In this document: piece after piece, positions 36,638 through 43,908 of the stretch
How the letters are laid out: every line of letters begins with the position of its first letter
Numbering within the stretch: position 1 is the first letter of the stretch
Origin: Bacteroides sp.
GTDB lineage: Bacteria > Bacteroidota > Bacteroidia > Bacteroidales > Bacteroidaceae
Assembly (NCBI GenBank): GCA_021203405.1
Contig: JAJQBG010000006.1
Location: forward strand, 1 to 43,908
Direction: 5' to 3'
DNA length: 43,908 nt
Position numbers and translations under genes: made by a program
The notes under the pieces: generated by a model
The model's database searches: none
Told to the model about the DNA's origin: nothing
What the model saw: the letters and a program-made list of their open reading frames with translations, nothing else

Positions 36638-37971
36638 CAGCTTTAAACGACTATAAGGAACATTACAAAGCACTCTTTATCCTGGGCATTCCGATCGTGA
36701 TCGGACAGCTGGGTATCATTGTCCTGGGATTTGCCGATACCATTATGATCGGGCATCACAGCACCAATGAACTGGCCGCGGCTTCTTTTGTCAATCAAAT
36801 GTTTAACCTGGCTATTATTTTTGGCACCGGGTTTTCTTATGGTCTTACTCCCATAGCAGGCGGGTTGTATGGGAACCGGGAATACAAAGAGGCAGGTAAG
36901 GCACTGAAAAACAGCCTGGCCGCCAACTTTCTGGTAAGTTTATTCCTGATCTCTGTCATGTTCCTCCTTTACCTGAATGTACACAGGCTGGGGCAACCGG
37001 AAGAGTTATTACCTTTTATCCGCCCCTATTTTATCATCCTGCTGATATCCCTGATCTTTGTAATGCTCTTCAACGCGTTCAAACAGTTTGCAGATAGTAT
37101 CACGGATACACAAACTCCGATGTGGATCATGCTGGGTGGGAATGTGCTCAATATCGGCGGGAATTACCTGCTTATTTACGGGAAAATGGGATTACCGGAA
37201 CTGGGTCTGGCAGGTGCAGGGATCGCTACCCTTTTCTCACGTATCGTCATGGTACTTATCTTCTATTTTATTTTTATCAGGAGCAGCCGGTATGCAGTAT
37301 ACCGGGAAGGATTCCTGAAAAAGGGTTTTCTCAGAGATATATTCCGAAAACTAAATAAACTGGGATGGCCGATCGGGCTCCAGATGGGAATGGAGACAGC
37401 CTCTTTTAGCCTGAGTACCATTATGGTAGGATGGCTGGGAGCTCTTCAGCTGGCTTCCCATCAGGTCATGCTTACCATATCAACCTTCTGTTTCCTGATG
37501 TATTACGGAATGGGTGCCGCCATCGCAGTAAGGGTAAGTAATTTCAAAGGAAAAGGAGATATCTTACATGTCAGACAAACGGCTTATGCCGGTTTCCATA
37601 TCATCATGGTAATGGCTGTAGTGGCTTCCGGACTGATCTATCTCCTGAGGTATCATTTAGGGGGCTGGTTCACAGAGGATATGGAGGTAAGTATGATGGT
37701 AGTATCCCTGATGCTACCGATGCTCCTGTATCAATTCGGTGATGGTTTACAAATAACTTTTGCTAACGCGCTCAGAGGAATATCCGATGTAAAACCCATG
37801 ATGATCATCGCCTTTATCTCCTATTTCATTATTTCTCTCCCGGCCGGATATATTTTCGGTTTTATACTGGGATGGGGTATTATAGGAGTATGGATGGCTT
37901 TTCCCTTTGGGCTTACAAGTGCAGGAATTATGCTATATTTGCGATTCAGGCAACAAACCCGGGGAGTATAA
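36631..37971 (+). CDS. MATE-family multidrug/sodium efflux transporter
   Basis: This intact 446-residue inner-membrane protein has about 12 hydrophobic helices. LFILGIPIVIGQLGIIVLGFADTIMIGHHSTNELAAASFVNQMF is the family opening, and PTQTPMWIMLGGNVLNIGGNYLLIYG-like text marks the repeat boundary (seen as TDTQTPMWIMLGG). The second half repeats the pattern (LGWPIGLQMGMETASFSLSTIMVGWLGALQLASHQV). MATE transporters exchange drugs or metabolites for sodium or protons. Start overlaps the M16 stop. The kinase gene starts 9 bases after the stop. Confidence 0.92.
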   Translation: MLTALNDYKEHYKALFILGIPIVIGQLGIIVLGFADTIMIGHHSTNELAAASFVNQMFNLAIIFGTGFSYGLTPIAGGLYGNREYKEAGKALKNSLAANFLVSLFLISVMFLLYLNVHRLGQPEELLPFIRPYFIILLISLIFVMLFNAFKQFADSITDTQTPMWIMLGGNVLNIGGNYLLIYGKMGLPELGLAGAGIATLFSRIVMVLIFYFIFIRSSRYAVYREGFLKKGFLRDIFRKLNKLGWPIGLQMGMETASFSLSTIMVGWLGALQLASHQVMLTISTFCFLMYYGMGAAIAVRVSNFKGKGDILHVRQTAYAGFHIIMVMAVVASGLIYLLRYHLGGWFTEDMEVSMMVVSLMLPMLLYQFGDGLQITFANALRGISDVKPMMIIAFISYFIISLPAGYIFGFILGWGIIGVWMAFPFGLTSAGIMLYLRFRQQTRGV

Positions 37972-37979
37972 AAAACAAT

Positions 37980-40454
37980 ATGCCTAAAAAGCCGAGCAAA
38001 TCGATCAATGTTACAGTGACAGCCGGTTACCTGATGCTGATAGCCGTGCTGCTCTTTTCCGGCTGGTATATTCAGCAGGAAATGATGCATTTGCTCTCTT
38101 TTGACGAGGAGGAGATGGAAATGAATGCCCGCCGGAGGGCTGTGAATGTTACCTTGTCAAACCTGTATCAGCTGGAAGCGATCGGACAACCCCTCAGTGC
38201 AGGGCAACTAAGCGATTATCCGCGTTACCGGGAGGCCATGCAGTCGACCCTGGCCTCTATCGATACGCTGAAAAGTTTCTCTACAGACACCCTGCAATGG
38301 CTCAGGATTGACAGTATTTCCCAGCTTCTGCAACAAAAACAGCATAATATCTCTTCGCTTTTGCGTACCCAGCGTTCTGCCCGGCCCGAACGGATCTACC
38401 AGGTCAATATCGAACGTATCCTGGCTCAACAGGATTCCATTATCAACGAACAGCAGATCCAGTACCGGGAAATTATTAACCGGGATACCGTAGTTACCCA
38501 CCAACCTAAAAAAAACTTCTTTAAACGACTCGCAGAAGCTTTCAGTCCCCATAAAGAAGATTCGACCTTTACGGTCAATACCTCCAGCACCATTGTAGTC
38601 GATACCATCTACAATGCCTTTAACAAGGCTGATTCGGTGGTAGCCATCTTCCGCAATATACAGGAAGAAGTAGAGATCATGCAACGGGAGATGGAGTCGG
38701 AACTCCTTGCCCAGACCAACCGGCTCCGCATCAACAGTGAACGGTTAAATACCAGGATCAACCAGCTTTTACAGGATTTTGAACAGGAAGAAGACTACCT
38801 GTTCCTGCAAAAAGCCGAAAGGCAAAAGCAGGTACGAGAACAATCGATCCGTACCATATCAGCTATTGCTACCAGTGGGGTGATCCTTTCAGCCATTTTT
38901 CTGCTTATCATCTGGCGGGGCCTCTTCCGCAGTAATCGTTACCGACGTGAACTGGAGGCAGCTAACCTGCGCTCGGAAGAGTTACTCCAGGCCCGTGAAC
39001 AGCTAATGCTCACCATTACCCATGACTTTAAAGCCCCGCTGGGTTCCATTATCGGCTATACAGACCTGCTTACGCGCCTGGCACAGGACGGACGGCAACA
39101 ATTCTACCTGGACAGTATGAAAAGTTCTTCGGAATTATTACTGAAACTGGTCAACAGCCTGCTGGATTTCCACCGGTTGGATATGAATAAAGCAGAGGTG
39201 GACCGCGTCAGTTTCAATCCGGACGAATTACTGAGAGAGATCACCACCAGCTTTACTCCCATTGCCCAGGAAAAAGGATTGGAATTGAGAACTGATATTG
39301 ACCCGGAACTGAACAGTAATTACATCAGCGACCCGATACGGATCCGGCAAGTCACCGATAACCTGTTATCCAATGCACTCAAATTTACCCAGCAGGGAGG
39401 AGTAACCATCAAAGCCCGTTTCTTGTCCCGGCAATTGGTACTATCCATAGCAGATACAGGGCCGGGAATGTCGCGGGAGGATACGGAAAAGATATTCCGG
39501 GAATTTACCCGCCTCTCGGGGGCACAGGGAGAGGAGGGATTTGGCCTGGGGCTCTCCATCGTAAAAAAACTGGTAACCCTTTTAGAAGGAAGGATCGAAG
39601 TGAATAGTATAGAAGGAAAAGGAAGTACTTTTACCGTTATCCTACCCCTATATCCGGTAAAGAGGGCCCAACGCAACACTCCGATCCCTAAAAAAGATCC
39701 GGAGCCCGCCCGGGAGCGTTCCTACCGGATCATTCTGATCGACGATGATCCCATTCAACTACGCCTCACCGCTACTATGCTGGAAAAGGGAGGACACCAG
39801 GTGGTAACCTGCAACCATCCGGAAGAGCTGATCAGCCGCCTGAGACTGGAAAATTTTGATTTTCTGCTTACCGATGTACAAATGCCGGCCATGAACGGTT
39901 TTGACCTGTTAAAATTGCTCCAGTGTTCCAATATGGAACAGGCACGGACCATTCCGGTAATTGCCGTAACAGCCAGAAGCGATATGAGCCGGGAAGATTT
40001 CAGGCAACAGGGATTCTTTGACTGCCTGCATAAGCCATTCTCCCTGACGGACATACTCCACATCCTTCACCGGGAAGCCTGTGAAGAGGTGTCAGCACTG
40101 CCCGAAAAAGAGGATATGCCGGACTTTTCCGCCCTGCTCTCTTTTTCTGCCGAAGACCGGGAAGCCTCTGATAAAATACTGGAAACATTTATTTCAGAGA
40201 CTTACAAAAACCGTGCTCTGGTGGAGGAAGCACAGAAAAAGGAGAACAGGAACAAACTAGCTGCTGTTTCCCATAAGATGCTTCCGCTCTTTACATTGAT
40301 CGGTGCGGTAGAATGTGCACGGATACTATCCAGGCTGGAAAAGGCAGTAGGAAATAGCTGGACTGAGGATATCAGGCATGAAACGACCACCCTGTTAGAA
40401 AAAATAGACAGGATACTGAAAGAAGCGGAACAATACAAGGACAAACGTTCCTGA
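37980..40454 (+). CDS. Hybrid histidine kinase with large periplasmic sensor, receiver and HPt domains
   Basis: This 824-residue protein is a membrane phosphorelay hub. One membrane helix spans about 12-31, a periplasmic region about 32-290, and a second helix about 293-313. HisKA has THDFKAPLG with His348. The ATPase has DNLLSNALKFT, DTGPGM and GFGLGLSIVKKL. The receiver has IDDDP, the phospho-acceptor Asp632 in LTDVQMP and Lys685 in LHKPF. The C-terminal HPt domain has His765 in AVSHKMLP. The periplasmic part is rich in heptad-like Q/E/L text and matches no sensor family I recognise. Start is ATG 37980 (MPKKPSK), 8 bases after the MATE stop; the track start lies inside the MATE gene. It has no output response regulator next to it. 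The signal and target are unknown. Confidence 0.9.
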   Translation: MPKKPSKSINVTVTAGYLMLIAVLLFSGWYIQQEMMHLLSFDEEEMEMNARRRAVNVTLSNLYQLEAIGQPLSAGQLSDYPRYREAMQSTLASIDTLKSFSTDTLQWLRIDSISQLLQQKQHNISSLLRTQRSARPERIYQVNIERILAQQDSIINEQQIQYREIINRDTVVTHQPKKNFFKRLAEAFSPHKEDSTFTVNTSSTIVVDTIYNAFNKADSVVAIFRNIQEEVEIMQREMESELLAQTNRLRINSERLNTRINQLLQDFEQEEDYLFLQKAERQKQVREQSIRTISAIATSGVILSAIFLLIIWRGLFRSNRYRRELEAANLRSEELLQAREQLMLTITHDFKAPLGSIIGYTDLLTRLAQDGRQQFYLDSMKSSSELLLKLVNSLLDFHRLDMNKAEVDRVSFNPDELLREITTSFTPIAQEKGLELRTDIDPELNSNYISDPIRIRQVTDNLLSNALKFTQQGGVTIKARFLSRQLVLSIADTGPGMSREDTEKIFREFTRLSGAQGEEGFGLGLSIVKKLVTLLEGRIEVNSIEGKGSTFTVILPLYPVKRAQRNTPIPKKDPEPARERSYRIILIDDDPIQLRLTATMLEKGGHQVVTCNHPEELISRLRLENFDFLLTDVQMPAMNGFDLLKLLQCSNMEQARTIPVIAVTARSDMSREDFRQQGFFDCLHKPFSLTDILHILHREACEEVSALPEKEDMPDFSALLSFSAEDREASDKILETFISETYKNRALVEEAQKKENRNKLAAVSHKMLPLFTLIGAVECARILSRLEKAVGNSWTEDIRHETTTLLEKIDRILKEAEQYKDKRS

Positions 40455-40476
40455 AACTTATAATACTACAAAATAT

Positions 40477-41007
40477 ATGGCATTAATTAAATCAGTGCGA
40501 GGACTGACTCCGGTGATCGGAGAGAACTGCTTCTTAGCAGAAAATGCAACCCTTATAGGAGATGTTACCATAGGTAAGGATTGCAGCATCTGGTACAATA
40601 CCGTACTGCGCGGGGATGTGAACCCTATCCGGATAGGAAATCAGGTGAATATCCAGGATGGTACCGTACTCCACACACTCTATGAGAAGTCAGTAGTAGA
40701 AATTGAAGATTATGTCTCGGTAGGGCACAATGTAACCATTCACGGAGCACAGATCAAGAGTTATGCGCTTATTGGAATGGGATCTACAATTCTGGATCAT
40801 GCCGTCGTAGGAGAAGGCGCCATTGTAGCAGCCGGTTCCCTGGTATTAAGCAATACAGTGATCGAACCGCACACCCTCTGGGCGGGTGTACCTGCAAAGT
40901 TCATCAAGAAAGTTGATCCGGCACAGGCCAAAGAGCTCAATCAGAAGATAGCACACAACTACCTTTTCTATTCAGGGTGGTATAAAGAAAAAGAGAAAGA
41001 AGAGTAA
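40477..41007 (+). CDS. Gamma-class carbonic anhydrase family hexapeptide-repeat protein
   Basis: This 176-residue protein forms a left-handed beta helix from hexapeptide repeats (IGDVTIGKDCSIWYNTVLRGDVNPIRIGNQVNIQDGTVLH). The zinc ligands of the gamma-CA family fit His66, His84 and His89 (spacing 18 and 5). A C-terminal helix ends EKEKEE. Family members hydrate CO2 or act as unassigned YrdA-like proteins. It starts 22 bases after the kinase stop and could be the last gene of that run. The convergent kdtA stop lies only four bases beyond its stop. Confidence 0.9.
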   Translation: MALIKSVRGLTPVIGENCFLAENATLIGDVTIGKDCSIWYNTVLRGDVNPIRIGNQVNIQDGTVLHTLYEKSVVEIEDYVSVGHNVTIHGAQIKSYALIGMGSTILDHAVVGEGAIVAAGSLVLSNTVIEPHTLWAGVPAKFIKKVDPAQAKELNQKIAHNYLFYSGWYKEKEKEE

Positions 41008-41011
41008 ACGA

Positions 41012-42232
41012 TTAGAAACGGATATGGCTGATTATCTTACCGGTAGCTCCGGAACAGGACTTCATATACTCAGCCGCGTTGATGCCGAGCTGATCTAAGT
41101 AAGAAGGATCACTGATCATCCGGTCCAGTTCAGCTTTTAACTCTTCATACGATTGGATTGTGATCGCTCCCTGTACCTCAAGCAGCTGGCGGGCCTCCAT
41201 AAATTTCTGGAAATTAGGCCCGAAGATCACGGGCATACCATATACAGCCGCCTCCAGGATGTTGTGGATACCCACGCCGAATCCTCCGCCGATATAGGCG
41301 ATCTCTCCATACCGGTAAATGGAAGAGAGTAATCCGAAACAATCTATGATCAGGCAATCAGCAGCGGCCAGTCTGGCAGGAGTAGCTTTACTATAACGTA
41401 CATACGGACGTTTGATCTTGTTGATGATCTCTACCAGATGATTTTCATCAATAACATGGGGAGCGATAATAAGCTTAAGCCAGGGGTTTTCATTGAAATA
41501 CCGGATAAAAAGATCTTCATCAGGTCCCCAGGAACTACCTGCAACTAAAGTCAGTGAATTCTTTTTAAACGTCTCCACCAAAGGAAGCTCTCTGGCCTGC
41601 TGCCGGATCTGGAGCACCCGGTCAAAACGGGTATCTCCTGTTACCGTAACCTGATCAATACCGATCTTACCCAGGAATCTCCGGGAAGCTTCATTCTGCA
41701 CGAAAAGATGATCAAAGTCTTTCAATACATCCCGGTAAGTTCCTCCGTACCACTTGAAGAATATCTGATCTTTGCGAAAGATAGAAGAGACACTATACAC
41801 CGGTATATGGCGCTCCTTGAGGCCATCTAAGTAATTCTTCCAGAATTCATACTTAATAAAAAAAGCCATAGAAGGGCGGGCCAGATCCAGGAATTTCTGC
41901 ACATTCCGGGGCTTATCAAAGGGCAGATAACAAACAATATCGGCCTGCTCATACTGTTTTCTTACTTCATACCCCGAAGGAGAAAAAAAAGTCAAAAGTA
42001 TTTTATATTCCGGATGTTCCGCTTTGATCTTTTCGATCAGAGGACGACCCTGTTCAAATTCGCCTAAGGAAGCCGCGTGGAACCAGATATACTTAGCATC
42101 CTTCTCCCGCTGCTGGCGTAACAGATCATAAACGATCCAGTGCCCTTTGATCATTTTCCGGGGCTTGCGACTGAAAAAAGCCGCCACATGAACTCCCAGA
42201 TCATATAAAAAGATAGCAATATTGTAAATCAT
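41012..42232 (-). CDS. kdtA: Kdo transferase (3-deoxy-D-manno-octulosonic acid transferase)
   Basis: This intact 406-residue GT30 enzyme transfers Kdo from CMP-Kdo to lipid A precursor in the inner membrane. The N-terminus has a membrane anchor (IYNIAIFLYDLGVHVAAFF), then the conserved WFHAASLGEFEQGRPLIE with the catalytic glutamate region. Later parts include FIKYEFWKNYL, VTGDTRFDRVL, LVAGSSWGPDE, YIGGGFGVGIHNILEAAVYGMPVIFGPNF and the C-terminal domain. It starts 7 bases after the gltX stop, so the two share a transcript. It also bears the name waaA. Confidence 0.94.
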   Translation of the reverse strand: MIYNIAIFLYDLGVHVAAFFSRKPRKMIKGHWIVYDLLRQQREKDAKYIWFHAASLGEFEQGRPLIEKIKAEHPEYKILLTFFSPSGYEVRKQYEQADIVCYLPFDKPRNVQKFLDLARPSMAFFIKYEFWKNYLDGLKERHIPVYSVSSIFRKDQIFFKWYGGTYRDVLKDFDHLFVQNEASRRFLGKIGIDQVTVTGDTRFDRVLQIRQQARELPLVETFKKNSLTLVAGSSWGPDEDLFIRYFNENPWLKLIIAPHVIDENHLVEIINKIKRPYVRYSKATPARLAAADCLIIDCFGLLSSIYRYGEIAYIGGGFGVGIHNILEAAVYGMPVIFGPNFQKFMEARQLLEVQGAITIQSYEELKAELDRMISDPSYLDQLGINAAEYMKSCSGATGKIISHIRF

Positions 42233-42239
42233 CCGGATT

Positions 42240-43760
42240 TTATTTCCTGATTACTTCTACCGCTTTGCGAATGCGTCTTACGCTCTCCTCTTTACCCAGC
42301 AACGCTGTAATGTCAAACATATGAGGGCCCTTCGGCTCGCCTACTACCGACAAACGGAAAGCATTCATAATATTTCCCAGGTGATAACCATTGGCTTCGA
42401 TCCACCCTTTTACCTCTTTTTCCTGATTTTCCGCAGAAAAGTCCGATAAGTTCTCCAGCAGTGAAGCCAGTTCCGTCAGCCTATCCGGAGTATCCTCTTT
42501 CCAACGCTTCTTCATGGTCTTTTCATCGTAACTCTCAGGGGCCACAAAAAAGAAAGAAGCAGCATCCCACAATTCACTGATAAAATTGATACGCTCCTTC
42601 ATCAATCCGGCCACTGTAGTAACCGTTTCAATGGAAGCCTCTACCCCTTTTTCTTTCAGCACAGGCATAAATAAAGAAGCGATCTCTTCATTCGATTTCT
42701 GCTGTATATATTGGTGGTTAAACCATTTTCCCTTTTCAAAATCAAATTTAGCTCCCGATTTACTGCAACGGGCCAGATCAAAGAGTTTGATCAGTTCATC
42801 CAGTGAGAGCAACTCCTGGTCGTTACCGGGATTCCATCCCAAAAGTGCCAGGAAGTTAATCACTGCTTCAGGCAGATAACCAGCTTCCCGATAGCCACTG
42901 GAAGTCTCACCGGTTTTAGGATCTTTCCATTCCAGCGGGAAAACAGGAAATCCCAGGCGATCGCCGTCCCGTTTACTCAGTTTCCCGTTGCCATCCGGCT
43001 TTAACAGCAAGGGTAAATGGGCAAAATGCGGCATCGTATCTTCCCATCCCAAAGCCCGGTATAATAAAACATGGAGCGGGGCAGAGGGTAACCACTCTTC
43101 GCCCCGGATCACGTGGGTAACTTCCATCAGGTGGTCATCCATAATATTAGCCAGGTGATAAGTAGGTAACTGATCGGCCGACTTATAAAGTACTTTATCA
43201 TCCAATACAGAAGAGTGAATGATCACCTCTCCACGGATGATATCATTGACAACAACCTCTTCCCCGGGAGTGATCTTAATACGGACCACATACTGATCAC
43301 CGGCAGCGATCAGTCCCTGTACCTCTTCCGCCGACAAAGTGAGAGAATTTCTCATCCCCATACGGGTAGAAGCATCATACTGGAAATTAGCGATCTCCTT
43401 ACGTTTAGCCTCCAACTCTTCAGGAGTATCAAAAGCAATATAAGCTTTCCCTTCCTGTAGAAGCTGATCCACATATTTCTTATAAATCTCCCGCCGCCCG
43501 GATTGATGATAAGGTCCATGATCGCCTCCCACGCCGACGCCTTCGTCAAAAGAGAGTCCCAACCATTGAAAGGTTTCCAGGATATACTCTTCTGCCCCTG
43601 GTACAAAACGAGTAGAGTCTGTATCTTCAATACGAAGGATAAATTCACCGCCGTACTGACGGGCGAACAGATAGTTATATAAAGCTGTACGAACCCCACC
43701 AATATGGAGAGCCCCTGTGGGACTAGGAGCAAAACGAACTCTTACTTTTCTTTCCGGCAT
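42240..43760 (-). CDS. gltX: Glutamyl-tRNA synthetase
   Basis: This intact 506-residue class I synthetase charges tRNA-Glu. [26 protein letters not shown] contains the HIGH motif, and KLSKRDGDR the KMSKS motif. RIEDTDSTR and [23 protein letters not shown] are typical. The C-terminal anticodon-binding domain is present. Start is ATG 43760 (MPERKVRV), close to the HIGH motif; the track start at 43817 runs back through the promoter. The downstream neighbour is kdtA. Confidence 0.96.
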   Translation of the reverse strand: MPERKVRVRFAPSPTGALHIGGVRTALYNYLFARQYGGEFILRIEDTDSTRFVPGAEEYILETFQWLGLSFDEGVGVGGDHGPYHQSGRREIYKKYVDQLLQEGKAYIAFDTPEELEAKRKEIANFQYDASTRMGMRNSLTLSAEEVQGLIAAGDQYVVRIKITPGEEVVVNDIIRGEVIIHSSVLDDKVLYKSADQLPTYHLANIMDDHLMEVTHVIRGEEWLPSAPLHVLLYRALGWEDTMPHFAHLPLLLKPDGNGKLSKRDGDRLGFPVFPLEWKDPKTGETSSGYREAGYLPEAVINFLALLGWNPGNDQELLSLDELIKLFDLARCSKSGAKFDFEKGKWFNHQYIQQKSNEEIASLFMPVLKEKGVEASIETVTTVAGLMKERINFISELWDAASFFFVAPESYDEKTMKKRWKEDTPDRLTELASLLENLSDFSAENQEKEVKGWIEANGYHLGNIMNAFRLSVVGEPKGPHMFDITALLGKEESVRRIRKAVEVIRK

Positions 43761-43908
43761 AATGTTTCTTTGTGTAAACCGCGGCAAAATTAATCTATTT
43801 TTTCCGAACTCCATCACAACATCCCCCGAAGTGTGTATGTTATTAAGTAAAAAGTAAATTTATAGCGTTTTTTTCGTATTTTTCGTCCAAATTTGTATCG
43901 TCATGGAA
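43761..43908. other. Region upstream of gltX, with a possible divergent start
   Basis: This AT-rich region holds the gltX promoter. An ATG at 43903 on the plus strand could start a divergent gene, but only two codons are visible. Confidence 0.3.
43785..43792 (-). promoter_or_regulatory. Putative -7 element of the gltX-kdtA operon
   Basis: The minus strand reads TAATTTTG, matching TAnnTTTG, 24 bases before the ATG at 43760. A GTTG lies about 24 bases further upstream. Confidence 0.55.

Noticed and set aside
161-43760. Alternative genetic code with TAG or TAA as sense codons
   Set aside because: Many intact genes end with these codons where the family ends, and most breaks are indels. Only four in-frame stops exist.
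1-43908. tRNA, rRNA, CRISPR array, insertion sequence or prophage
   Set aside because: I looked for cloverleaf-like, repeat-spacer, transposase and integrase signals and saw none. A covariance search could still find a small RNA gene.

Overview
The window looks like a chromosomal segment from a member of the Bacteroidales, possibly Parabacteroides/Tannerellaceae or a relative (low confidence at that rank). The grounds are two SusC/SusD-type glycan uptake loci, an ECF sigma/FecR/STN-SusC signalling set, a TamB-TamL pair, and upstream regions that carry the Bacteroidetes -7 element TAnnTTTG.

Layout. 161-7026 (minus strand) is a polysaccharide-utilisation-type locus: a broken susC homologue, an intact susD homologue, a frameshifted lipoprotein with Ig-like repeats and a discoidin domain, and an SGNH hydrolase interrupted by a stop. 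7392-9369 (minus) holds a HAD hydrolase and a two-gene ThrE-type exporter. 9553-18837 (plus) is a second locus: a small secreted ORF, ECF sigma factor, FecR anti-sigma factor, STN-domain SusC, SusD, a BACON/discoidin lipoprotein and a DUF5077-DUF3472 protein. 19163-22946 (minus) carries an NAD(P)H oxidoreductase, a DUF697 membrane protein, a sugar nucleotidyltransferase and a GT2 glycosyltransferase. 23369-26702 (plus) is an AraC regulator followed by a GH115 alpha-glucuronidase. 26828-34289 (minus) is a YdeI-like protein and the tamL-tamB pair. 34547-41007 (plus) is a compact run: PPIase lipoprotein, M16 peptidase, MATE exporter, hybrid histidine kinase, gamma-carbonic anhydrase. 41012-43760 (minus) is kdtA and gltX.

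The most striking property is the number of interrupted reading frames. By re-reading each junction by hand I count at least 14 single-base frameshifts, most in short homopolymers, and four clean in-frame stops. They affect 12 genes, and most lie in the first 19 kb. In the second locus the sigma factor, the anti-sigma factor, the transducing SusC and the last enzyme-like gene are all out of frame, while SusD and the discoidin lipoprotein are intact. This may be real decay, homopolymer-based on/off switching, or homopolymer errors in the source sequence. Sequence alone cannot decide. Large genes in the second half (TamB 1489 aa, TamL 777 aa, GH115 784 aa, hybrid kinase 824 aa) are intact, so the lesions are unevenly spread.

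I saw no tRNA, rRNA, CRISPR array, insertion sequence or phage gene. I did not find a clearly new system. The best leads are the homopolymer-interrupted signalling cascade, the unrecognised sensor domain of the hybrid kinase within its operon, the small ORF ahead of the sigma factor, and the repeated GTACGCT sites upstream of the first susC.
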